This document shows, one piece after another, positions 37,131 to 51,240 of a stretch of DNA of 64,000 bases. This DNA is from Stratiolaelaps scimitus. Taxonomy: Eukaryota; Arthropoda; Arachnida; Mesostigmata; Laelapidae. Position 1 is the stretch's first letter. Each line of letters begins with the position of its first letter. A model generated the notes under the pieces. It ran no database searches. It was not told the DNA's origin and saw nothing but the letters and a program-made list of their open reading frames with translations. Location: the NCBI GenBank assembly GCA_019614645.1, contig JABWDB010000002.1, positions 20,449,501 to 20,513,500 of the forward strand. Reading direction: 5' to 3'. A program made the position numbers and the translations under genes.

Positions 37131-40100
37131 CAATATAGTCGGTGCGATCGCGTAAGTTACGTTACAACAACCACCTCCCAACATGTATCCGAACATGGAC
37201 CCATTTTGCCAGTTTCACCAAGTGAGGTTTTGGAGCAGAAAACCACGAGCCCGATTTTGCGCCCATCCTGGAGCCATGAAGTCGACCCAGGTCCCTAATG
37301 TATCTTGTAATCGTATCTAACGGTTGAGCTTAGCAATGCAGATCGTGTCACGTTCGTCGAAAGAGTTCACCTTTCGACGCTCGTCCAGGTGACTCACAGG
37401 CGGATAAACATCTCGCGAAATAGAGGAAGGTTTCCTCAAATTGATGTGTCCATTCCGAGGGTGACAACAATAGCAGATTGTATCTATTATGCAGATGTGA
37501 TTAGAGGGACACCTTCCTCGTTTCCGTCAGCGAAAAGGCCGTCGAAGAAATCAACACGACGGCGATACGGGCGTTGATTTTGTTGTGAAATTAATGAGAA
37601 AAAAAAACAAAAAAAAAACGCCTTAAATGTTTTGTTCCATTGCTCTCTATCCTCTATTTATTTGGCCGTGGACTACGCAAACAAATCCTATCCTACCTTC
37701 ATCTCGATCTGTTATCCAATTTGGCCGTTTACACCTCCGCAATAACCATCGGCACAAGTTGAACTTTCGCTAAATTCACAGCACCACTGCCTTTCTTCAG
37801 TGAACAGCACATCCACCCACGTCCAGTAAGCCAACCAGAGCCAACGCGGAATTTACGAAGGAACGATCCGATTCGAGATACATATGGCGGGGCACGCAAG
37901 CCCACAGAAGACAGCTCGACTCGCAAGTTCCGCAATGGATTACGATTGGACGCCTACGGTTGCGTGCCGTCGATCTAGTTAGCAACACTTGACAGAGGAG
38001 GCTGTTGTCACATCCTATTTCTAGAAGATGTTCAGCAATCAAGCAATCATCCGAGTTTGCCAGGGATGCTTTCCCGTCCAATTCTTAAGGTAGGAAACCC
38101 TTTAGGAGGAAAGGCTTCGACGTCAACGTAACAGGCGCTTATGTCGCTGCCGCGTTGTTCACTGTAGATCTAGCTATGCGTCATTGCACTCGGCGATTCT
38201 CCTTGCGGAGCAGGCAAGCCGAGTTACGTTGTGCGTTCTCTCGAGTGCAGTCCAATACGGTTGATCCGTGAACGTCTGAGAACACACTGACCAAGTGGTC
38301 CCACGTTGTAATACTTGTAATCTTTGAGCTGAAGGAGAAAGTTCGGCTTGCAGCGGCACAACCCACCAGAGGCACGCACAACTTTCGACTGATACACCCG
38401 GCCACGAGCAGCTACCACTGTCTGGGATCTAACACGCAATGCGCAGACGAGGAGTCCCCCGTAGCTGGTCAGACTCGACCACGACCCCATTCGTCTCCAC
38501 TTGCGATGCCGATCGCCATCGACAAAGAGATCAACGGAGCGTCAGGATCCGCCTTGCTCAAAAGTCGCGCAAAAGTCTTGGGCAAGAGCCAACAACAATA
38601 GATCTGCCGCTGTTTATACTACAACTCGATGCGCGAATAGGAGTCGTCGTTGGTCAACGTTCAAAGTCACTTCACAAGGGCGGACATTTGCGTTATGTAT
38701 AGTCAAGTAGTTGGACAGTTAATATTACCGACAGGGAGTGTGTTAAGGTGATATCACGCAACTGGCATGAAGCGCCATTGCGAAGCAGTCGGTGTATCGT
38801 TGTTTTAGCCTTTTGAACATAGGGTAACATAGTTTGAGCATCGGAAGACATTACATCTCGACTTTCTGACTTACGCATCAGCAAGCTTGATTGGTCATCC
38901 AGATATGAATATATGATGACCGATTAGAAGGCTGTAAGCGATAAAATACACGACTAATATATAGATGGAGCTAAGCATTGATGTCTAATGTGATCACGCA
39001 CGTCTTCGTAAAGGCCGAGGCGTCGGACGAGAGGCAGGGACAACCTTCTTGAAGGTAAGGTAACTAACTCTTAAATCTCTTCACTACTATACACGCCTGC
39101 CGTCTTCTCGTTCGGTCTATGTGGCTCACAATGTTGAGTATTGTCACAGAAAGCTCGATTTTAACGATTTAACCCAGGATTGCGTCAGATTCAGACTCTT
39201 ATCGTCATCGCTTGAAAAATAACGATAGTCTTTAATGGCCATTGTGCGTCATTAAGCAGACCACTTGTAGTCGATGCGGCCGGAGCACTGGTAGGACACC
39301 CCCGACAAACGGTAGTAGTCTATTAATCAGTAATGATCTCAATCATTTACTGGTTTTATCAAGTACGTGGCCTAAATCTCGTGAGTATCGATCTGATCCC
39401 ATATCGATCTGATAATACATTTGATATTAGATGTACCATTTACAACTGGCATAAGTGTATATTAGTGAAGTCGTCTGGTGCATTGCTACCGAAGCCCAGT
39501 CAGAGAGACGATGTGCACTTCAACTCTACGGTATTAGCTTTACATCGACTGGCTCAAACTGGCTATGACTCTTTTCAGGCAGAGGCTTGGCCCGCTCTCC
39601 TAGCTACCGCTAAATTAAACTGATATATCGAAAACGGGGGACCACCTCTCGACTCTTAGCCAACGGCAGTATCAGCATGTATTACAGTTAATGATACGCT
39701 TCTGCCGAGTTACGATTTCATTATAGCGACAGCATGACCCGATCATAACTCCGGAAACGGCGGATGGCCATTTCAGCCAACATCGGTTGCCTCCACAGGA
39801 AAAAGTGACCGAGCAGCGGTCATCCGGGCGGCCATCTCTGAGTTCACGGGCGCAATGATGAACTCTAGCAGCCGAGTCTTTTGCGGCGAAGGAGAGCAAT
39901 ATTTATCCTATGATTACACAATATACTTTGTAACCCGCTGTTTGACAGGGGTAATCAACGAGTCGAGAGTGCGCGCGCGGTGATTATGGCCAGTTTCAAC
40001 AGCTGATAGGTCGAAGCCGCTGTGACATGGGCATAAGGTCCATTGACAAATGATGGACCTCTGCCTACCACAGCCTTCATAACTGTGTTTGACGTTCATC

Positions 40101-42599
40101 CATAGCTACTACATCAACCATACAGATACCAATACATGTGTCCTAAAGGCAAATATATTACGATATGCAGAAAACAAAAACCTGACAATGGCAACGATTC
40201 GCTGATAGATGCCGAGGTTGATCGAGACGCCACTGTGTTTGGCCACGCTAACAGAAGAATAGATTTTTGCCATGACATCTACCGAAAACATCACCATATA
40301 TTCGTTCATTCGTGTCAGTTAAGTATTTGCTCGTTGAACGTTAGCTCTGGGGCGACGTAGCGAGAGCTCATCAAACAACAACGGAGGAATATGAATCTAC
40401 AATGGCTTCGAAGGGACGGAACTTCCCCTGCAGATATAATCGGCGAAAATCGAATCCTGTGTACTGGGATGGTTTCAGCCACCTGCAGAAATATTGTTCT
40501 GAGACCCTGTGCGGTAGTAGCCCGTATTGCAGCTCCATAGTGTGGCGCAGGATACGATTTGGGTCCGTATGATATATTATAGATGTCGGCGAAGTACCAC
40601 CTTACGAAAAAGGCTGGAGACGCTAAAAACAACACCAGTTTATGAGAGAGGTATTCCAAGGATCTACTGGCTCTTTTGGAATGGCCACAGCTGCTGAGTT
40701 GTGGTAACCAACAAGCCTTTGTCATCTTGTTTGCATTCAGTTATCGTGTGGTACCACCAATCGAAGAGTGGGGTAGAATACTTGGGGGCATGCTAAAGGA
40801 GCAGAATTCTTCGAATAGACATGTTTACCTGTCGATATGCAAGAGACAGTTTCTAGTGGTTTAATGAATGACCGCGAATATGACAGTTTAACTCAGTACT
40901 TGAATCCAAGGACTTTGGACTTCTCGACACTTGCATTAGCTGTGTATGGTCTTCTATTACCGATCAAATATACCGAATGTTTTCGCCAACTTGTGTCATA
41001 TAAATCTGATAAAATACGATGTTAATCTAAGTGCTATTCTAATGGAAGGAACTACTTTGAACGTTGACACCGAACGTATGAATTGGTCGCTTGCACTGAT
41101 CATCCTTGAATTCTTACAAAATCTTAATTATAATACTAATGTTAATTAATAATTGTCAATCTATTTACATTGATCAATACATTTCCATCAAAATACCCGT
41201 AGACTTCACCCGTGAACTCAATCACATTAGTTGGTGACATCAATTCACCACAAGTCGATCACCAGCAGCTACAGCGGAGATAGATCATTAGCAAAGTCAT
41301 TTCTGGTGAAATGACAGAATTTTCTTGGGATCATAAGATGCATGTGTTGTTACGACTCTGCGGCGACAGTAGTAAACCATAAGACTAAGATTGATGGACG
41401 TTTCCGACATTTGCACTAGAGCATCTATTGTTCGCGACCATTCGGGAAGATAGCGATTGCTTGATGAGCGAGCACACAAGTTGATTTGTCTATTTCAAAC
41501 GTAGCAATATCATACAAGTCAGTGGGGTAGTTAATCAGCGGGAATGAAAGTTTGTAGCCAGGCCTATACAATGCCTATAGTGTCCTCAATACTCTGAACC
41601 GTTTGGCGACACCGACAGGTGCACGCTTTGATCGGATAGAGAATTTCGAGGTGTACAATTTTATGTATTTCGAATTTTAGACGAGCAGGGAAATTTTTAA
41701 TCCGCGAACACCTGATTTCGACTACGCAACTCTTCCAAGGCCGAGAGCCTACTGCATTAGCATGAGTTGGGTTTCAACAGCATAATTCGTATATTTTGAG
41801 GGTTCGTCGCCAATTAATATTCATACAATTGGCACAGTTCCAAATATGTGAATCGATTGGAGATTCACAATCAAGTATATACTGCTACCTCTTATTGAAA
41901 ACAACGTATAAGGCTTTGCTCCGCCAATACGAGACATGAGCCAATTTACCTATTGAAGTAAAGATATCTTCCCAAATAATAATTAAAGCGATTTCGATAA
42001 TCTAACAATATTGCCATTGTGGAAACCTTTTGGAGAGCGGCGCGCCACACATCGTATGCCTCCATGTCAGCGGCTATCCTCGCGATCACCAAAGCCGCAC
42101 AGAAGAATATCACCAATGTGAGAACAATCGTCCCTCGCCAGATAATCACAGTCTATCCCGTGGCAGTCCCCACTCAGTAATCCACGTGCTCTTAACGGCA
42201 GAATCGTAGAGAATCGTCCCTTACACCTGCCGCACCACACAACGTTGTACGCTTGTTGACAGACAGCGCGCGCGCATGAGAACACCACTTGGGAGATATG
42301 AGACGCCTGAGTAGATTGAATACAGTGGCAATCGATATTGTACCGTTGCTCGTTCGTTTCGCTTTTTTTTTTTTATTCTATTCTACTCTCGAGAAATGTT
42401 GAACAGAGTAAAGACCTGTCACACACTGGACCTCACCGCCACCTCGCAACGTTGGGCACACGAAGGAGGAGACATAAACAGAACACAACAGGCCAACGAT
42501 AGGTGTGAAGTCCGACCCGAAGACAGAGGGCAACTTCGGATCACCTCTGCCAAGTGGCGACACAACAGCCGAGTCAGAAGATGCCGAGATGATCTGTGT

Positions 42600-44500
42600 C
42601 TAACCGATGGCGGGCTTGATTAGGCAGTCGACACGATGAGGTTGCGCTGGTTGATTGGCTGATTTTGTCACTGAGTTATCAGATATTGCTGAGATGCTGC
42701 CGTTGAGACTGCTGCTGCTGCTGCTGCAGTTGACTCTGATTTTGTACGTTGCTGGACCTTGGCATCGGTGCGGCGGTACCGGCATTCGCACGCTTGCTAG
42801 TTGTGGTTGAGTCGCTGTTCGGACGGAAAATGCGGCCGAGTAAGACTCGGAGCACGTACAAAACCGGTGACTCTCGACCACTGCACCAAGGGGGGGTTGA
42901 TGTGGTGGTGGCGGCGGCGGCGGCTGCTGCAGCAGCGAGAACAGCAGCTGCAGCGTCATAGGCGGTCGATCGGCGAGCGTGGTTCAGCGGTTCGACGACG
43001 AGGAAAAATTAAAAGGAAGTTAGTTACTCCCCCTGTTTCGGATGATGATGCTGGGGCGCTTATGATGGCGTAGATTCCTTCGATGATGAAGTTCGCTGCT
43101 GCTGGTGCCACCGCTGTTGCATCGTCGATCATATCACTTCATTTAAGCGCGCTTGTAATGAACGGGTTCGCGTGTTACCACTGCTGCTCGCTGCTGGTGG
43201 AACGGACTTGGCCGATTGGTATATTATTGCTAATAATGCTACAACCATTCGTCTCCTTCGTGGTACCGCGGCCGTCCGCTGCTGGGACGATAGTCGTCAT
43301 GGCATTAACTCCAAGGCGATTGTTCCTGCTTCTGCTGTTGCTTTTGAGGTTAACTGTCGTTGTTGCTTTTGATATTGTTGGTGTTATTGTTATAATACAT
43401 TATACACGTGCTTAGGATCAACGGCACCAGCGCGCAGGCGACATACGATCGCGCTGGTGAAGCTGGTCTTCTTGAAGCTGCTGCTCGCAACCGCTGTGGT
43501 CGATCCGACGTCGAAAGGAGAGAAGATCGCCGGTAAATGGAAGGCTATCGGTAAAATGCAGCCTTCGAGCGTGGCGTTGTACAACCGTACACAGCACCAA
43601 GCAGAGAAGGCAACAGAACTTTGAACAGACTAGGGAAGACTGGTCGGGACTACGGTTGCTATTGTCGATGTCGTGGTACGCGACACTGGCCGGTTCATAC
43701 GACTACGCGAGGATCAAGCGGCACTTTGCAGTGACCACCTCCTGCGTCGAGTGCGCCGCACCACTACCAGCGATTTTAGCTCTTTGATTAATGCCTCCCC
43801 CCCTTACATATAGTACTATTCCAGTGCGCGATCGGATGAAGCTTGTGGCAAAGTTCCGATGGCGCCGCTGTGGTAACCTCGCCTTCTCAACGACTATAGG
43901 ATACAGAATAGTCGCAAACGGCAAGAACATAAAGAAAAAACTACTGGAACAGCTAAAGTCATCACCGTTTTTTCGTCGCGACCCCCACCACTTTCTACCT
44001 CTCTCGCTTGGCCTTGCTGTTGCTGTGTGAGTGCACGTCCCGCCGCTGCTGCTGCTGCTGTGTTCAGCTGTATCGTTCCAGCCATTCGCCGGTGAGGCGG
44101 CGACAGATGCGTCGTTGCCGTTGTCGTGTGATTGCGCGACGAACGGATATGAGGCTCGAAGTGCGGATATGATGTCCACTAGAAGTCGCAGAGGAAGCCA
44201 GAATACAACGATGACCACGGGCCGCCACCGCCACCGCCTCCATTACCAGTATTAATATTGAGATGGGGAATACATAGCGTCTTGTACAGTAGGACGGTAA
44301 GTTGTCATCGAACAGAAACGAGAACAGCAGCGTTGTAGCAGGATCGGCCGCAAGGGCGAGAACGTCCCTTCGCTCAATCTGCTGCTGCTGTTGCTGTTGT
44401 TCGGAGAGGGTTGTAGAAGAACGATCATCTTTGGCAATCGCGAGCATCGCGAGCTCTTTAGCATGAGCGTCCAGTCCTTTGCGTCAGTCGGGAAGAGAAC
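42600..44500. other. GC-rich block with CAG/CTG and GGC triplets
   Basis: Dense in CpG and CTG, GGT and GGC triplets. Frames here code homopolymers, for example poly-Gln and poly-Ser on the minus strand near 42700 and poly-Ala on the plus strand near 42920. A plus-strand ATG at 43299 in a strong initiation context opens a hydrophobic 38-codon frame, but it is built from CTG/GTT repeats and is not persuasive. The texture suits a promoter or 5' UTR; no product can be named. Confidence 0.35.
42709..42727. repeat. (CTG)n repeat
   Basis: Six CTG units ending in CAG. Confidence 0.9.
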
Positions 44501-47500
44501 ACTCGCTCGAATTGTGTGTGTGTGTGTACATATACAAGCAACTGCATTAGCTCTTGTACGAGCCAGCTAGAATAGCCTTTGTACCAATAATAGTAATAGG
44601 ATGTATATCATGATAGTTCGTTCATGATAGGCTCCGCAGTGCCATACACTACAACATAATAACATACTATATATTATATGATAGAACACAGCACGCAGCG
44701 GGAGTCCCGATGAAGGATTGCGGACACAACAGAGACAAGCCCACAGAACCGCGCCGATGCACCAACGTTAGATGGGACTGCCGGTCGCTCGGGGCAAACA
44801 AGCGGATAGATAGAACGAGTTGCTGTTCTGCATCAGCTACACTGAGCAGCAACAGCAGCAACAACAACGATTTCGTAGAACAGTTGCCTGATCGAAGCGT
44901 ATGCAGGCGACACTACTGCCAGCACCGCCTTGACCCTGTCGCGCGGCGGAGCGGGTTGCTATAACATCCATGGTGACGATGGGCGCGATAGCGACCGCGT
45001 CGTCGAACTGCAGCAATTTAGGAGAATATGCGTCACATGGAAGGCGAGTGACGTATTTCGAGATGCGTAAATTTTAGACAGTTGCGTATACAAGACATTT
45101 GATTAATTTTATCCCTGTGCCGACCTCTGAGATTGCCGTCGAGAAGCAAGGCCCATACAGTATTATTATAGAATACTGATGGAGGAGAGGTGACCAACTC
45201 AGCGGCCTCTTCTGCTAGATATCGCTTCTCGCTCCAGAGCACCTTATGTCTCGCTCTGACGAGCATCATCAATGACAGCTATGGGAAGAATCATTATCGC
45301 GTTCACGCATAGTATTGTCGTAGTAGCTGGTGGTAGCTCGCGGATAGTAATTGCGTCACATGCAATTTAAGATCATTTAGCGGTGTGATATTATCGTTGT
45401 GCGGTGCTCGACAAAGAGCCTTCATTACGATCGATGTATTATCGATTTGAATACACCAAGAGAATGTACGGACGTATCTAGCCGTTATAATTTCGCCTAT
45501 GAACATGAAAATCAAATGGGCTAATTAATTGGCTAAACAATAACGATGGAATGGAGGTAAGGTTTTTTCTTCAACTCGTCATAGTTGACGTCCATAGCTA
45601 TATATTATAAAAAATGGCAAAAGAAAATCTATGGAAAAAATGAACGTTGACATAGAAAGTGGCGCCCACGATACAATTACGCTCAAAGTCGATGTTTCAT
45701 CCGGTAAGCATTGGTCATTAAAAATGTATTCGCTGGACAAAACAATGCAATATAACAGTGCGGAGTTTTCGAGATTCACATTTGGAGTCATCACTCATCA
45801 GGCTCATCTCGACATGGCCAGCACAATGAACTGAACTGACGTTCGCTTAGCAGCTCATGCTATGATTACTTTTCATGTTCGGGTAAAGGTCGAATCAGAC
45901 GGGCAAGATCAAAAACGCGGAATGCATACGGACATATCAGTTCCTTCTCTAATCCGAGGTGAGTACTTGGGATGTGACCCTGAGACTCGCCAATTCGTCG
46001 ACACAAATTGTTGTGTCGTTTTTATGCCTGTTTGGGCGCTGAAAATAGACTTGCCCCTTCGATATATGTCTGTGCGTATATGCTCGCAACGACAAACCTC
46101 CAGCGTATAGCGTGCATAACAACTATGCAACCAGTTTGCCAGTGACAAGGCTACTGCTCTGTTATGAGCATGGGTCGGAGGCTGCGTCACCGTTTTCTTA
46201 GCTATGTGTGAATGTTTGAATCGAGCCAAAATTCGACAAGGCAACTACCTTGTTGAACAGCAGTAGTAATAGCAGCAAAAAGCGGCGATTCGTGCCCCGC
46301 TGCATATTTGTCCATTTATGCATTTATCCAACACGTCGATACAGATTAGTAATCGTATATTGTGCACCAATAAGGATAATACCAAGGGAGCGTTTAGCAC
46401 GATGCGCTTACCAAATGTACAGCACGCTAGGCAAATTGGTGTTCAGCTTTTATCGGGGGCCATACTACTGGACAACTAGCTAGCCCTGTGCTTTTCGTCT
46501 TGCCTTGTATATGACAAGGTTGACCATTATTGCCAGCGAGAGAGCTACCCAGTATAGTGTTAATAGTAGACCAATATCAGCTTTTATCCTACACGACCTT
46601 CAGAATGAAAGCCATTCGGTGGTCGTGGAAATCCACACAAAAGTACAATCTACCTTTGTAGATTGCTCTGTCCACTGGTGGTGGTTTTTACACAGACACA
46701 TCAATCAATAAGCAACTTGCATTTGTTGCATTCGTCTGCATTTAAAACATAGATCGTTTGAAGCATACGGTTTCCTGCGCAAAATATACATAAATAGCCT
46801 AGCTAATCCCTAGAACTAATTCCTAATTATTGTATGTTTGAATAAATCATTCGTCTAGTTAATTGGCAAACTCATCAGCTTTAGCGATGGGTAAGCTTAA
46901 GTCATAATAAGCCTCAGAGGTAACATAAGTGGTCCCCGTATTTCGAAGTGCTGCTGTAACTAAAGCCCACCCGTACGCCAAGGACAAGCTTTCGGTAGGG
47001 GAATTACTCCAGAATATAGATTTATGCGAAGCCGCAAACCCCTTTAACACGGTTGTATCATATATATATCTACGAAAACGTGATCGTAGTCCGCCCCCAT
47101 CAGATGATAATATCGCTTATACATAATGCATTCGATTGTAATAAACAACGATGCATAGCCGAAGTTTAGTCCGAATAAATTGCACGAACACAATTAGCTT
47201 CAAATCGCACTTTAAGCTCTAACGTGTAAACTAATCAAAGTAGCCCTAAGTCACCGGGAAATGAACGCGTGGCTTGAAGTCTCTCGCCCCCTTCTATCGG
47301 CGAAGAACATTTGTGGGAGTAACTTGTCGGTTTATTGCGGGCTGCGGGCTGAACTTGAAAGATCAGATCACACTCACTTCTAGCAATGACCACTTGTGGC
47401 TTAGGAAAGGGAATGTAATCGAATGCTAGTATATATAAATGAAATGCTTAATTTGTTTCGCGGCTCCTTCCTGCAGTGTAAACGCAGAAGACCTCTTATT

Positions 47501-49687
47501 AAATGTTCTCGCGTGTTCGCACGGTCAGAACAATCTCGGAGCAAAACTGAGCCGCTCAGCCGTGGCAATCGAGGCTGTCCAAACGTCTTAAAAATATGTA
47601 GTACATGATATCATATAGATAAATAATGATACTTATATTATTTATATGATACTTATTTGCAATTGGTTATTCCTGTGTTCAAGATCCAGATAGACCTTAT
47701 TCAGAATCAGCTTCAGCCAGCAGCTCCAGTTTAAATAAAGAACTTGAGCATTACTGTTTCACCTCGATATATTTGTGACAAAGGTCCAGTGATAAGTATA
47801 CGCAAAAAAACATTGGGTGCATAAAACGGCGTCGAACAAACACGCAACCGGTGATCCTACAGTAACGAATCTCATCACGATCGCCCAAAAGACCCAGAAA
47901 TTTGAAATTCGGTAAGGTGAAGGAGCAGCGTAGAGGCAGTGTACGAGTACATTGTATGATAATTGGATGATAAAGTGGCCTACCATCTTGTCGGTAGGCA
48001 CCGTGCAATACGATATCGAACCACAGGTCGTCTTGTAGCTCAAATAGGAGGAGGCGAGGCATCGTCGCGAAGCCGAATCGTCCACGCTAGACTGTAAGTG
48101 CACAGACGAACAGACGAGAGGACAACACGTTCAATCTCCTGCGAATTGAGTTTACCCAATCGACGCTGTAAAATGCGGAGACGCGGGCTATGGAAAGTGT
48201 CCCCCGGGGGTGGTGAACTCGAACGTCAATGTGCAGCAATTTAAATCATTAACTCGGTGCAGTAATCCTTTTGTTTTCTAGATAGAATTTTGAAAGAACT
48301 GAGGTAATAATATCTGGACAGCGGTCATTAATATGTATCGTGATATCTTGTGGCGTTTCGGTGTATGGTGAGCTATCATTGCGAGTCTAGGTTGGTTTTT
48401 GAAAGAGTTACAAGGAACAATTCAGCAGTACGTAGAAAGGTTTTTAAAGTGCTCGTGGCGAAAAATTCGTCCGAAGGCATTCTGCTCGAATCATGTCTGC
48501 TATCAATTCTTCAAGTGTGTTATCTTTCATTAAGCTCGATTGCGAGACAGAACTGTTTTTCGGCAAAGGTAGGACATGCTAGTTTCGAAAACAGCAGTTT
48601 TGCGAAAAAGCTTAACAGTACCTTGCGATGCTTATGACCTGCCTTCGGAGTTTGAAAGCTCATGTGAAACGCACTTCAGGTGAGTTCTCGTCGATGGTAG
48701 CTGCCCTTGTCAGAACCTACAAGAATACTCCAGCTAGTTTTATGATTGGCCCCTCAGAATCGAGGTATGCCGCCTAACATAACCTCGACGGTTGCTCCCA
48801 TAGACACTCTTGCCATTATGATTTTTCTATCGTTATTGGTTGGAGGTCGACTTTTTAGACAAAGGCGTACTAACTCATACGGAAGACAAACGCTATATAG
48901 CACCGACGTCAATCTTATAATGCTTGTTTTATCATGCTTCAGAACGGAAAAAAATGTGTTTGTTCGACCACCAGTTAGGTTCAACCTGATTCACTTATGA
49001 CTGAACAATGATGACACAAAGCTCGCCGCTGTTACTGGCTGGATTTATATCGGGTATGATGTGTATTGCGTGTTACGCGCGTATTGTCCATGATGAGTGA
49101 GAGTGAATGTCGGGCTTTGCCCATATTTCGATCACTATACTAATTGTTTTTTGTAGGAACAGCTCGGATCGCGTGTCCGTCTCGAATGCGAACCATCTGT
49201 TAGGGCTGACAAGGGAACAGCGGGATTGCTGTATACTGAGGATTTGCGTTATGTGTAATATATTCATTCTCTCGAGGTTTAGAAGAAACTTGTATAGAAG
49301 ACGCAAGATTTTTCAGCATGAGGAGAAAATATCAAAGATACTTTAGGCTTCATTATTTTCGTCGCCTTAACCACTAGCTTCATCTCGCAAATCCATCATC
49401 GACTCCTCGAAAGGACAACCTCGCACGTTGCGAGGATGTTTAAAACTTCACCCTTACGACGGGTAGGCGACACGCCGTGAACACTCCGAAAGAATCGTTT
49501 GGCAATTGTTCCCCACAATCAGTGTGCATGCCTTTTCATATTGGAAATTGAAAGCAGAGCGACGCAGTGACCAATATATGCCTAACCTAGTTTTATACAG
49601 ATCTACAGATCGACGAGTGTTTTTGTATGTTATAACATGTGGATACAAATGCCAGACAAATACAACAAATGTTTCAAAATTAAACAC

Positions 49688-49713
49688 ATATATATATATA
49701 TGTATATATATAT
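49688..49713. repeat. TA-rich microsatellite
   Basis: TA run interrupted once by TG. Confidence 0.85.
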
Positions 49714-50081
49714 TGTATGTTCCTATGCTAGCGAACTCTATTCGCATGCCGCAGTACAGAATATGAAGGACGCTATTATGAGCGACTATAATGGAAACGC
49801 AAGTTGGCAAACGCGATACTCGCCCCTTCTGTTTCAGCCAAAGCATGTTGCAAACCTCAGGCACACATCCCCCCACGCGCGCACACACACACACTCACAG
49901 ACAAATGGCTGTTCTGGGTACAATGAGCGATTGGGGTATCCTAATATACCTCACAATTAGATTTCCTCTTGAGGAACAGCAGACCTTTCAAGCTGCATGA
50001 TGTAAGAGCTTTTTTTTGTTTGAGATCCATTATATCAGCATTATTGTATTATATTTATTTCATATTGTGTGTCTTATGATA

Positions 50082-50086
<5 letters not shown>

Positions 50087-50127
<41 letters not shown>
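50087..50127. repeat. (TA)n microsatellite
   Basis: Uninterrupted TA run of about 41 bp. Confidence 0.95.
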
Positions 50128-50131
<4 letters not shown>

Positions 50132-51179
50132 AGTTAGTAACACAGATGAGGACAGGGCTTTTTATCCTTAGTGTCTTTATTCTTGTCTTTGTCCAATGTG
50201 TACTCGTTGCTATATGATTGACTATCTCGGTTAAACACTCGTACACCAATGTGCGTGTGCATATTTTGAACATGGTTATTTGATTTACAGACAATTATTA
50301 GTATAATAAAAACTGGTACGTGTAGACGTATTGCTATGCTAGAACTTCTCTGACCAATTTTCCATGTAACGAGAAACATTTTTGTTCATTATAATAATTA
50401 TTAACATAAAAATACATCGAAATCGAAGGCCCCGCCTTACCAGTTACGACAAGTATATTCCCGGCCGGAAAAAAATCCGATCTGTGCCTGTTTTGTACAG
50501 CACGTTTAAAGAGATACACAAGACAAAGGGGCCTTATCCTAGTGGCACTCGTTTGAAGCAAATTGTTTACGGCATTTATTTGTAGTGACAGGTGTTTCTT
50601 AACTAAAAATGAAGGGGAAAATCCACGAAAAGGTGGCTGTTATAGACAAGGTCAAACCTTAAGAGCATACCAACCTTAACAGGTTGTGATTTTAGACAAC
50701 GAGTTTTTGCTCTCCTCTGTGTTTTCTGTTTTCTATTACATGTTATTATTTGGATATGCATTCACAGACAAATCTGGAAAAAATTCCCTGCGGGATAGGT
50801 ATCCTTGAAAGCGACAAACTTTTGCTAGAGTCATACCCGCTGTTGAGCAACTTGGATGAACACACTGTAACTTGTACTTCGCAATGCAGATTTCATATTT
50901 TGGTAAAAGTGTCATTAGACACTGCACATATAGTAACATTACAGTCCATGATGTAAAACATATCTGTGAAGCGGATATCACAATCCATTATCATCATCGA
51001 GCACTTCAAACCTATATTGCTCATTCTCCCTGAAGAAAGCTGAAGACGAAAACTAGTGGGGGAACTAATCGGCAGCTGGCGAAGATTCAATTGAATGCTT
51101 CCTTGTGAGAACTGCACAGTATATTCAGAGGCAATGGAATAGACAGTGGTGGTATTAGAACGTAACAGCTATCACCGTT

Positions 51180-51240
51180 GTTATATATACATATAACAAC
51201 AGTGCATATATATACATATATATGTATGTGTGTGTGTGTG
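51180..51240. repeat. TA/TG compound repeat with short palindrome
   Basis: The palindromic GTTATATATACATATAAC is followed by TA, TACATA and then TG units. Confidence 0.75.

Larger units (their letters stand above)
35154..42500. other. Region upstream of ABCH exon 1, no gene recognised
   Basis: A missing 5' ABCH exon could lie here or further upstream. I looked for a minus-strand frame ending at a good phase-0 donor that would join to the exon 1 acceptor and found no convincing one. The remaining short frames have no recognisable motifs. Confidence 0.5.

Noticed and set aside
42600..42959. Minus-strand poly-Pro/poly-Ser frame as a possible missing ABCH first exon
   Set aside because: No phase-0 donor that would join to the 35153 acceptor was found, and the composition is explained by triplet repeats.
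43299..43415. Plus-strand ATG in good context followed by a Leu/Val-rich stretch resembling a signal anchor
   Set aside because: The hydrophobic run comes from CTG and GTT repeats, there is no good donor in phase, and the frame ends after 38 codons.
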